From a virus: DNA of 34,284 bases. The number at the start of each line of letters is the position of its first letter. The stretch's first letter is position 1. The stretch is from positions 1 to 34,284 of IMG/VR virus record IMGVR_UViG_3300008050_000145. One strand, 5' to 3'. The translations under genes were made by a program, and so were the position numbers. Under the pieces are notes generated by a model that saw nothing but the letters and a program-made list of their open reading frames with translations, had not been told where the DNA came from and ran no database searches. Shown piece after piece: positions 15,251 to 21,876 of the stretch.

Positions 15251-16317
15251 TGAAGTTAAAATCCTCCAAGACTGTAGGTAAGTCAAAAAAGGCCAAAGCT
15301 AACGCGATGGCCACATCTCTACCTAACTCTGCTGACAAGGTTAAGGCGTTAGCGGAACTGATGAGTGCTGTTTCCAAAAATCATGGAGATGGCTCTTTAA
15401 TGCTGATGGGCGACAGTCCTTCCCGAAATATTTCTGTCATTCCGTCTGGTTCTGTAGGGATAGACTATGCCTTTGGTGTTGGGGGTTACCCTCGGGGTAG
15501 GATTGTAGAGGTCTACGGCCCTGAGAGTTCAGGCAAGACCACCCTGACGCTACATGCCATTGCACAGTGTCAGCGACAGGGTGGTGTTGCCGCCTTTATT
15601 GATGCGGAGCACGCGCTGGACCTGGAGTACGCAAGTAAGATCGGTATCGATACAGATGCGTTGCTCTTCTCGCAGCCTGACTACGGGGAACAAGCCCTGG
15701 ATATCGTCGAGGATATCGTGCGAGCTAATATTGTAGATCTTGTGGTCATCGACTCGGTTGCCGCCCTCACTCCCAAAGCGGAGATTGAGGGGAACATGGA
15801 GAAGAATCACATGGGTCTTCAGGCTCGCATGATGAGCCAGGCCCTACGTAAACTCACTGCTGTGGTGGGTAAGACTAATACGTGTCTCATGTTTATCAAT
15901 CAGACACGTCAGAAGATTGGTGTGGTGTTCGGCAACCCGGAGACTACTCCGGGAGGGAATGCCCTCAAGTTTTACTGCTCTATAAGAGCGTCCATTCACC
16001 GTACCGCCTCCATTAAAAGGGGTGAGGATGTGATTGGAAATAAAGTCCGTGTGAAGGTAGTCAAAAATAAGCTAGCCCCTCCCTTTAAAGAGGCTTACGT
16101 AAGTATCGTATTTGGGAAAGGTATTGATGCGCTAGGAGACATAGTAGATATGTCGGTCGAGCGTGGACTCTTAGAAAAGAGTGGTGCATGGTTTAAATAT
16201 GATGGTGAGTCCATTGGACAAGGAAGAGCTGGAGCAATTAAATATTTAGAGAAAAATAAAGATATAGCAGAATTACTTGAGTCAATATTACGAGAGGGGT
16301 TGACAACGACTCCCTAA
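15250..16317 (+). CDS. recA: RecA recombinase, bacterial type
   Basis: A 355-residue RecA. Walker A is GPESSGKTT (90-98), followed by [20 protein letters not shown], Walker [11 protein letters not shown], the loop L1 region [16 protein letters not shown], and the INQ...QKIG...[15 protein letters not shown] loop L2 block. This is the bacterial RecA consensus rather than the divergent UvsX of T4-like phages. It catalyses ATP-dependent strand exchange in phage recombination-dependent replication. The C-terminus lacks the very acidic tail of E. coli RecA. It begins with GTG at a TAGTG overlap with SSB. The first 35 residues are a basic extension ([17 protein letters not shown]) beyond the usual start of the RecA fold. 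Confidence 0.95.
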   Translation: MKLKSSKTVGKSKKAKANAMATSLPNSADKVKALAELMSAVSKNHGDGSLMLMGDSPSRNISVIPSGSVGIDYAFGVGGYPRGRIVEVYGPESSGKTTLTLHAIAQCQRQGGVAAFIDAEHALDLEYASKIGIDTDALLFSQPDYGEQALDIVEDIVRANIVDLVVIDSVAALTPKAEIEGNMEKNHMGLQARMMSQALRKLTAVVGKTNTCLMFINQTRQKIGVVFGNPETTPGGNALKFYCSIRASIHRTASIKRGEDVIGNKVRVKVVKNKLAPPFKEAYVSIVFGKGIDALGDIVDMSVERGLLEKSGAWFKYDGESIGQGRAGAIKYLEKNKDIAELLESILREGLTTTP

Positions 16318-16323
16318 GGTGTT

Positions 16324-16551
16324 ATGTATATGAAGATGCTAGAGACGACGCTCTCCATTGGGCGTACTATTAATCTTGGTAATTATGAAAGTCTGCGAGT
16401 TGATTTATCCATCAAAGTAGAAATTGATTCTGACGAATATTCAACTGACCTGAAATCTTTAGAGGATGTACTCTCTAAGAACTTGGAAGCCGTTGTTTGT
16501 CGTCAATTAAATAAATCTATAGAAGATACAAATAGTGAGGAGTTTATATAA
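16324..16551 (+). CDS. Small protein with INLGNYES motif
   Basis: A 75-residue protein containing SIGRTINLGNYESLRVDLSIKV, a short motif (I-N-L-G-x-Y-E-S) that I recall from small proteins of other phages and plasmids with no assigned role. The rest is acidic and helical. ATG codons occur at 16324, 16330 and 16336; AAGG four bases before the first favours 16324. It lies 6 bases after recA and its stop overlaps the next start as TAATG. Confidence 0.6.
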   Translation: MYMKMLETTLSIGRTINLGNYESLRVDLSIKVEIDSDEYSTDLKSLEDVLSKNLEAVVCRQLNKSIEDTNSEEFI

Positions 16552-16715
16552 TGGCGCTTATTATAGCTTTGTTTCTTTCGTTTTGTGAGCCTGCGGTTTC
16601 CTTTGAGAACGCTCTTATCCCCTGTTACGTAGATAGCGAGTGTGGACAAGGGCAGTGTTGGACAGGCGTTTGTGCAGAGACAGGGTACTGTATTGCTTAT
16701 TCCAACTGTGTTTGA
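16551..16715 (+). CDS. Secreted Cys-rich microprotein
   Basis: A 54-residue protein starting at a TAATG overlap, with GAGGAG 8 bases upstream. The N-terminus MALIIALFLSFCEPAVSF is a short hydrophobic signal-like segment. After it, six Cys residues occur at 25, 31, 36, 41, 47 and 53 in the spacing x5-x4-x4-x5-x5, with Gly, Thr and Asp between (SECGQGQCWTGVC). Such regular Cys spacing in an exported small protein suggests disulphide bonds, as in EGF-like or knottin-like folds. The Cys at 12 is a doubtful lipobox because Phe precedes it. It is read in the recombination operon yet appears exported, which is odd. Function is unknown. Confidence 0.7.
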   Translation: MALIIALFLSFCEPAVSFENALIPCYVDSECGQGQCWTGVCAETGYCIAYSNCV

Positions 16716-16721
16716 GTAACT

Positions 16722-17795
16722 ATGAAGATTGCTCTCTACTCAGATCTTCATGCTCATCCGTACAACAACGGGGTTATATTAGAGCACGGTGTTAATAGCC
16801 GCGTGATGGATGCTGCGCGTGTTATTGAACAGGTGTATTCGTATGCTGCAGAGCATGAAGTAGATTACGTGGTCTTTGGTGGGGACCTATTCGATAGACG
16901 TAAGTCTATTGACGTCAACACCTACAACACTATCCACAGATTTATCTACGAATGGTCCAGGCAGGTATCATCTATAATGATACCTGGAAATCATGACCAA
17001 GCCAATAAGTCGGGCACTGTCCATGCTCTGGAGAGGTTTCATTCCACAGATTGCACGGTTATTACTCAACCTCACTGGTGTGAGCTGGTGGGTGGTGTTT
17101 ACCTGTTTGGGGTGCCTTACTACGATGATGGAGAGGTAATTGCTCAGCATATCGAGGAGGGGCTGCGGGAGAAGCCGGAGGGGTTGAGACATATTCTCCT
17201 TATTCATTACGGTATTGAGGGTGCCAAGGTAGGCCCCTCTGACTACGTCTTACCTTGTGAGTTGAAGCTTCCCATGCTTCGTCTTGATGAGTGGGACATT
17301 GTTTTTAGCGGGCACTACCATATAGGTCAGCAGCTAGGGAGCAAGTTCCATTATATTGGGTCTGCGATGCAGCACAGGTGGGATGACGTAGGTTTCGAGA
17401 AGAGTTTCATAGTCTATGACTCTGAAGATAATTCTATAGCGCGTATTCCTATTGAGGCTCCTCGTTTTCTGGAGGTACGAGATAAGACAAAGAACTATGA
17501 TGTATCAAATTGTTTCGTAAGGATAATACGAAACTACGATATAGATAATGATAAGAAAAGTAAGATAGAAGAGAAGTTAAAATGTCGGGGGGCATTAGCT
17601 GTTGAGTTCAGATACGAGCCTGAAAAAGTAAAAGATACTGCTTCAGAACGTATAGAGTTCTCTGAGTCTGGTGGAGATTATCAGATTTTAGATGACTATA
17701 TGGCTTCAGATCTGATAGATACATCGCTGTTGGATAGGGATAGACTTCTTGATATAGGCAAGAAGATCCTTTCACAGGCGATGGATAAGATATGA
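16722..17795 (+). CDS. SbcD/Mre11-type nuclease subunit (gp47-like)
   Basis: A 357-residue calcineurin-fold phosphoesterase of the SbcD/Mre11/gp47 class. Metal-site motifs are DLHAH (8-12), GGDLFD (53-58), GNHD (89-92), a His in LLIHYG, and GHYH (197-200). With the SbcC/Rad50-like ATPase at 24007 it would form the end-resecting nuclease that produces ssDNA for RecA and trims DNA ends. The length matches the phage gp47 group. In most phages the two subunit genes are adjacent; here about 6 kb, including the minus-strand block, separates them. Its stop overlaps the next start as ATGA. Confidence 0.9.
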   Translation: MKIALYSDLHAHPYNNGVILEHGVNSRVMDAARVIEQVYSYAAEHEVDYVVFGGDLFDRRKSIDVNTYNTIHRFIYEWSRQVSSIMIPGNHDQANKSGTVHALERFHSTDCTVITQPHWCELVGGVYLFGVPYYDDGEVIAQHIEEGLREKPEGLRHILLIHYGIEGAKVGPSDYVLPCELKLPMLRLDEWDIVFSGHYHIGQQLGSKFHYIGSAMQHRWDDVGFEKSFIVYDSEDNSIARIPIEAPRFLEVRDKTKNYDVSNCFVRIIRNYDIDNDKKSKIEEKLKCRGALAVEFRYEPEKVKDTASERIEFSESGGDYQILDDYMASDLIDTSLLDRDRLLDIGKKILSQAMDKI

Positions 17796-18352
17796 ATTTG
17801 TATGTTCTTTTGTTTACTACGTTGTTGGTAGCTGTGACCCCTTTAGACGCGCGAGGAGATACCACACATGATGTGGTATTTGATGCTGTTTTAGTGGACG
17901 TAGCTTTGGAGCAGTGTGGTTCGTCCACGTCAGACAGCGTGAACCACAGGCTCCTTTCTGATCTGCTTTCTATAGAGCGGGCTGCGGGTATCCCAGAAAA
18001 GTATAGGGGGATGGTATTAGCTGCTGCGTGCAGTGAGTCACGTTATAGTTCGAAAGCTCGTGGCGACGAGGGTAAAGCCATAGGTATTTTGCAGTTGTGG
18101 CCTTGGTGGGAGAGGGTGTATCAGGTAGATCGCACAGACCCCTATGATTCAGCAGATGCCTGGACTGGTCAGATAATGAAGGCGTTGCCCAAGGCTCGAC
18201 GTAAGTGTGGAAAGCGGCGTGGGTTTGTGTCTGCGTGGGCTTGGGTAGCTTCGGGGCCGAAGGGTTGGAGGTGCCGGGCTCCCCGTCACTACAAGCGCCT
18301 AAGGCGGTGGCAACGGCTCGTGAGAGAGCGTCTTCAAGATTATGAAGAGTAG
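17792..18352 (+). CDS. Secreted lysozyme-like lytic transglycosylase
   Basis: A 186-residue protein with an N-terminal hydrophobic signal-like segment (LYVLLFTTLLVAVTPLDA). The mature domain reads RGMVLAAACSESRY with a candidate catalytic Glu at 82, then KAIGILQLWPWW, a match to the Glu...GxxQL/W pattern of SLT/GEWL-type lytic transglycosylases, and a basic Arg-rich C-terminus. It would cleave peptidoglycan, either as the phage endolysin exported by the host or as an envelope-degrading virion enzyme. It starts within the ATGA overlap with the SbcD-like gene and is followed directly by two tRNA genes. The family call is good; the lysis role is likely. Confidence 0.8.
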   Translation: MNLYVLLFTTLLVAVTPLDARGDTTHDVVFDAVLVDVALEQCGSSTSDSVNHRLLSDLLSIERAAGIPEKYRGMVLAAACSESRYSSKARGDEGKAIGILQLWPWWERVYQVDRTDPYDSADAWTGQIMKALPKARRKCGKRRGFVSAWAWVASGPKGWRCRAPRHYKRLRRWQRLVRERLQDYEE

Positions 18353-18355
18353 TTA

Positions 18356-18429
18356 ACCCTCGTAGCTCAGCTGGACAGAGCAACGGCCTTCTAAGCCGTG
18401 GGTCACAGGTTCGAGTCCTGTCGGGGGTG
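18356..18429 (+). tRNA. tRNA-Arg (anticodon TCT)
   Basis: The 74-base sequence folds into a full cloverleaf: acceptor ACCCTCG / CGGGGGT, D-arm GCTC...GAGC, anticodon arm ACGGC-CTTCTAA-GCCGT, five-base variable loop, T-arm ACAGG-TTCGAGT-CCTGT and discriminator G. CCA is not encoded. It reads AGA codons, which the phage genes use often. Confidence 0.95.
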
Positions 18430-18434
18430 TTTAG

Positions 18435-18507
<73 letters not shown>

Positions 18508-18508
18508 T

Positions 18509-19099
18509 TTATATCCCTAGATGGCAGAGTTCTTGTTTGACTGTTTCGATAAGCGCCGAGTGGTCCACGGTCCAGCCTGCGTATTTGCCCCCTAGATGGT
18601 CCGGGTCTCCGTCTGTCCCTTTAAGTACCCAGATTGATGCGTGTACTAGTTCGTGTATTAGACTGCTTCTACATATCTGGGTTTCTCTGTCTTTTTTTAC
18701 CCAGATGGTACCTTTTGTGTGAGCTATACCTATAGCTCTGAGATTGTCGCGGTACGTACCATCCATTCGGTACCCGCGAGTAGATCGTACTTTCTCTCCC
18801 CACAAGATCATCATTTTGTGTAAGTTCTTCTTAATTAAATTGAGAGGATCGCCAAACATGTCTAACCAGTGCATATAGAATATTTTCATAGCTATAGAGA
18901 CTTGTATAGGGTCGGCTGTGGAACACTCAGGCGTGACGTGCCATGCGTTTTCCCACCCAGGTAGTTTTACTAGTTGTTTATCCTTACTAGAATTACACGT
19001 GTACAGGGCGTTTCCTCCCCGTAGGGTGCCGCTCGCAGTGCAGGAACACATGAGAAGTATGAGGAAGGAAATGATGGTTCTTTTAGTGGGGGGGTTCAC
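18509..19099 (-). CDS. Exported HExxH metalloprotease-like protein, probable lipoprotein
   Basis: A 196-residue minus-strand protein with an N-terminal export signal (RTIISFLILLMCSC) and a possible lipobox Cys at 20, so it would sit in the envelope. Near the C-terminus it has an HELVH zinc motif (149-153) in LIHELVHASIWV, followed by His residues in DPDHLGG and TVDHSALIE that could be further ligands or structural. It is a metallopeptidase candidate, SprT-like or another gluzincin; substrate unknown. I chose the GTG at 19099 because AAGGA lies 4 bases upstream and just after the previous stop; an ATG at 19153 in frame would overlap that gene by 47 bases. It is the last gene of the inverted cassette. 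Confidence 0.65.
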   Translation of the reverse strand: MNPPTKRTIISFLILLMCSCTASGTLRGGNALYTCNSSKDKQLVKLPGWENAWHVTPECSTADPIQVSIAMKIFYMHWLDMFGDPLNLIKKNLHKMMILWGEKVRSTRGYRMDGTYRDNLRAIGIAHTKGTIWVKKDRETQICRSSLIHELVHASIWVLKGTDGDPDHLGGKYAGWTVDHSALIETVKQELCHLGI

Positions 19100-19106
19100 G
19101 AATTCC

Positions 19107-19307
19107 TTAGTTAATCGTGTCGTCGGTGGGCATACGAAGAAGGATACGATCAAGTTCGATGCGGTCGTGTGCTGCCTGTAAGGCTTCTTGGAAGTTCTTC
19201 ACTTCGGACTTACGTAGCTCTTCAAGCATGTCCCAGAGCGCCTCATTCTCTTCTTCTAGTATTTCTATTTTGGATTGAAGCTCTGCTATTATTATCTCGG
19301 CTTTCAT
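19107..19307 (-). CDS. Small coiled-coil protein
   Basis: A 66-residue acidic/basic helical protein with a leucine-zipper-like stretch (IAELQSKIEILEEENEALWDMLEELRK covers residues 7-33; Leu/Ile at heptad spacing). It has AAAGGG 7 bases before the ATG. It probably forms a dimer or trimer, resembling small phage coiled-coil proteins. The 5' end overlaps the 105-residue membrane-protein frame by 65 bases and its stop lies 7 bases before the start of the HExxH gene. No function is assigned. Confidence 0.6.
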   Translation of the reverse strand: MKAEIIIAELQSKIEILEEENEALWDMLEELRKSEVKNFQEALQAAHDRIELDRILLRMPTDDTIN

Positions 19308-19560
19308 GTTGGACCCTTTCTGTTTTATGAATTCTTTGGGTGACTGCGGTGGCCACGTCGTACTCGGCAGAGTTTATGGTTATGTGGATATTTAGATTTT
19401 CGTATAAATAGATATTAGAAAACATGTTTTTTTTTATAAGATTCTCTATATCAGTCTTTTTAATCCTTCTATTTTCTATGTGCGCTCCTATGCCTATACC
19501 TAATGCGAATGTACATATTGTAGTAATTACGTATAGTAGCGTGTCTGGTGTGGTCTCCAT
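19243..19560 (-). CDS. Small membrane-anchored protein
   Basis: A 105-residue frame with one membrane segment at about residues 8-26 (LLYVITTICTFALGIGIG), then a basic region and a beta-like stretch (NIHITINSAEYDVATAV). A GGGGGAG ribosome site lies a few bases before the ATG. The last 22 residues (from about 84) overlap the next gene in another frame and have an unusual Arg/Asn-rich composition, so the C-terminus may have been extended by loss of an earlier stop. Function unknown. Confidence 0.5.
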   Translation of the reverse strand: METTPDTLLYVITTICTFALGIGIGAHIENRRIKKTDIENLIKKNMFSNIYLYENLNIHITINSAEYDVATAVTQRIHKTERVQHESRDNNSRASIQNRNTRRRE

Positions 19561-19572
19561 ATCTCCCCCGTT

Positions 19573-19932
19573 TTAAATTATGGTGTGGTCTGGGTCGTTT
19601 TTTGTGTCCCCTTCTTTGTAAACGGTAGGGGCGGTTAATCTCCCCTCCATGGAGATACAACCTGCGTTTATCAACCTCACTTCTACGTTCCAATCGAGGG
19701 AGAAGAATACGATTTCCCCTTTTGGGGAAACTCTTATCGGCCCGAGGATGTCACCCATAAAGACTGACTGCCCCCCTATGAAACACCCAACTGTATATTT
19801 ACTAGGGGGGCTCGGTAGTTCGATTTTGGGGGGACTGGGGGCTAGTAGATTGACTGCGGCTAAGAGCATCGCTCCTAACGTAGGCATACATATCCAGAAT
19901 AGAGATTTCTTTAGTATGTTGTTCTTATTCAC
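19573..19932 (-). CDS. Signal-anchored hypothetical protein
   Basis: A 119-residue protein with an N-terminal membrane or signal segment (SLFWICMPTLGAMLLAAVNLL, residues 10-30), then a Pro-rich linker (APSPPKIELPSPPSK) and a short beta-rich domain with two Cys (GCFIGG, AGCISM) that could pair outside the membrane. It begins with a GTG that overlaps the last codons of the MopE/vWA gene, so both are translated together. No family recognised. A partner role for the large surface protein is possible but unproven. Confidence 0.55.
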   Translation of the reverse strand: MNKNNILKKSLFWICMPTLGAMLLAAVNLLAPSPPKIELPSPPSKYTVGCFIGGQSVFMGDILGPIRVSPKGEIVFFSLDWNVEVRLINAGCISMEGRLTAPTVYKEGDTKNDPDHTII

Positions 19933-21841
19933 AAATGTTCTCGTCTAGTATTTCCAGGAGGTGGGTGTACATCACCCCAGGGTCTGGTGTTAATTCGAAC
20001 CACTCCCCTCCTGTGGCAACGGCGACGGGTGCCCACCCGTTTTCTAAAAATCCGTTTTCCTTGGAGGAGTTATTTGTAAATGCGTAGACGTTCAGGTCTT
20101 CTACAGCCTGGGTAGTTGCTATCAAGTCTGTTTGCTTGATGCTGGGGTCTAAGTAGCTTTGCCCTTCTTCGTCCGTGAATACGATCACTACTCTGTTAGC
20201 GTCTTCCCTCCAGGAGAATGCAAAGCTACTCAGAACAGGGCTGGAGTTGACCTTGTTCTCCCACAGTAAAAGGTCTTTGTCGGGGGGAGTGGCGGGAGTA
20301 GCTATGCTGAACAAGGATAAATAGAGGGCGTCGTAGAGCATTTCTCTACCACCACTGAGGCTGGGGGCGTCGGTAGCTAGGGTGGTTACAAAGGTTTGGA
20401 AGTCTGTAAAGTTAGTGAGGATCACTAACTCTTCTACTCCTCCGAATTTGGTAATGGGCCCAACTGCCATACCCCACTGGATGACCTCTTCGTCCGAGTA
20501 GTTAGAGGCGAACATCGTAAGAGCTTGCTTTACAGCCTCTATTTCTTCGGACATGCTCCCGGACCAGTCTACTAAGAATAGAATATCTGTGTCTTTTAGC
20601 TCTTTTCCGTCGTCTACGAGTCCGTCGCAGTCATCGTCAGTACCGTTACAATTATCGGAGTCTTCGGGTAATACCTCTCCATCACAGAATCCTGGTTGAA
20701 AAGATTCTTCCAGGTAATTACCCCACACGCCTTCTTCGCAGATGATTTCCCCAGGTAAACAAATACCTATACCACTGGTACCGTCAGGTCCTGTGTAGCA
20801 TCCGGCGACTAGAGCCTCGTCTATAAGCTCGTCACAGTCGTCGTCAAACTTGTTACATGCCTCTACCTCCATCTCCATCCCTACGAGGGGGTCACAGTTG
20901 GGGTTGAGAGAGGGGTAGTAAGAGCAAGCAGCTTGGCAGGGGGAAGTTATAAACTCTATACACTCAGGTGTTTTACACTCACATGATTTAAAGCCCTGTC
21001 CGCACAGTAACGGCTCTTCTGCACAGGGGATAAGGATCCCAACCATGTCTTCTGTACAACCGCAGTCTAGATCTTCGTCTACAAGCCCGTTGCAGTTGTC
21101 GTCTAGGTTGTTGCAGATCTCTTTTTCTACTGCAGGGGCTGTGCAAGATATCCAGTTACCGGAGATGCAGTACTCCACACCACTTCCACAAGAAGTAAAA
21201 CACTCTTGAATAAGATCTTCATCTACGAGACCGTCACAGTCGTTATCCAGATTGTCACACGCTTCAGAAGGAACCAGTCCGCATACCCCACAAGCGTTGG
21301 TCTGGCTCTCGTCTATCTGGCCGTCACAGTCGTTGTCTTTGTAGTCACATATCTCTTCTGTACAGGGGGTAACGCATTCCCCGTACTCGTAGTGCCCTTT
21401 ATTGCAGTATATCTTTTGGGCACCAGGAAATCCGTTCTCTGTCGTACAGTCGTTTTCTCCTTGCTCAAAGACAGAGGGGTCGCATTCGAAGTACTCCTCA
21501 CATTCTCCTACTTCTATCACCTGAGGAGGATCGATACAGATATCAACTATGACCGGCATCTGCCATATTGCGTCGAGCGGCGGGCAGAACCAGTACTGTG
21601 TGCGATAGCAGTCTAATGCATAAGTGTCTTCTTCTACGTCAGCGTCTTCTATAATTATATCTTCTATATATTCTTCTGTATCAGATTGTAAATAAGAGTC
21701 AGTACGTTGTTCGTGTGAACACCTAGTTAGGGACACTAGGATTAAAAGTAAAATAATATCTGCTATTAGAAAGTTAACAGATATAAGTTTTATTTTTCTG
21801 TTGTTCATGGTTAAGGCGTGGGTCTCCCTACCTATAACCAT
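19925..21841 (-). CDS. MopE-repeat and von Willebrand A surface protein
   Basis: A 638-residue exported protein. Residues 18-42 are a signal/anchor segment ending in Cys (SLTRC), a possible but non-canonical lipoprotein site. The next 370 residues are Cys- and Asp-rich with five copies of a Cys-x-x-x-Asp-x-Asp-Cys-Asp-Gly-x-x-Asp-Glu-like repeat (for example CDNLDNDCDGLVDE), the MopE-type putative metal-binding repeat. From about residue 418 comes a von Willebrand A domain with MIDAS DWSGS (425-429), a GREMLYDALYLS segment and VVIVFTDEEGQ. It would act in the envelope or outside, binding metal ions and a protein ligand. Such proteins are typical of bacterial surfaces, so it is unexpected in a phage. 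Start 21841; ATG 21808 is an alternative. Confidence 0.85.
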   Translation of the reverse strand: MVIGRETHALTMNNRKIKLISVNFLIADIILLLILVSLTRCSHEQRTDSYLQSDTEEYIEDIIIEDADVEEDTYALDCYRTQYWFCPPLDAIWQMPVIVDICIDPPQVIEVGECEEYFECDPSVFEQGENDCTTENGFPGAQKIYCNKGHYEYGECVTPCTEEICDYKDNDCDGQIDESQTNACGVCGLVPSEACDNLDNDCDGLVDEDLIQECFTSCGSGVEYCISGNWISCTAPAVEKEICNNLDDNCNGLVDEDLDCGCTEDMVGILIPCAEEPLLCGQGFKSCECKTPECIEFITSPCQAACSYYPSLNPNCDPLVGMEMEVEACNKFDDDCDELIDEALVAGCYTGPDGTSGIGICLPGEIICEEGVWGNYLEESFQPGFCDGEVLPEDSDNCNGTDDDCDGLVDDGKELKDTDILFLVDWSGSMSEEIEAVKQALTMFASNYSDEEVIQWGMAVGPITKFGGVEELVILTNFTDFQTFVTTLATDAPSLSGGREMLYDALYLSLFSIATPATPPDKDLLLWENKVNSSPVLSSFAFSWREDANRVVIVFTDEEGQSYLDPSIKQTDLIATTQAVEDLNVYAFTNNSSKENGFLENGWAPVAVATGGEWFELTPDPGVMYTHLLEILDENICE

Positions 21842-21876
21842 GTTCTTTTTATGTCATGTTACCGTCAAGAAATATA

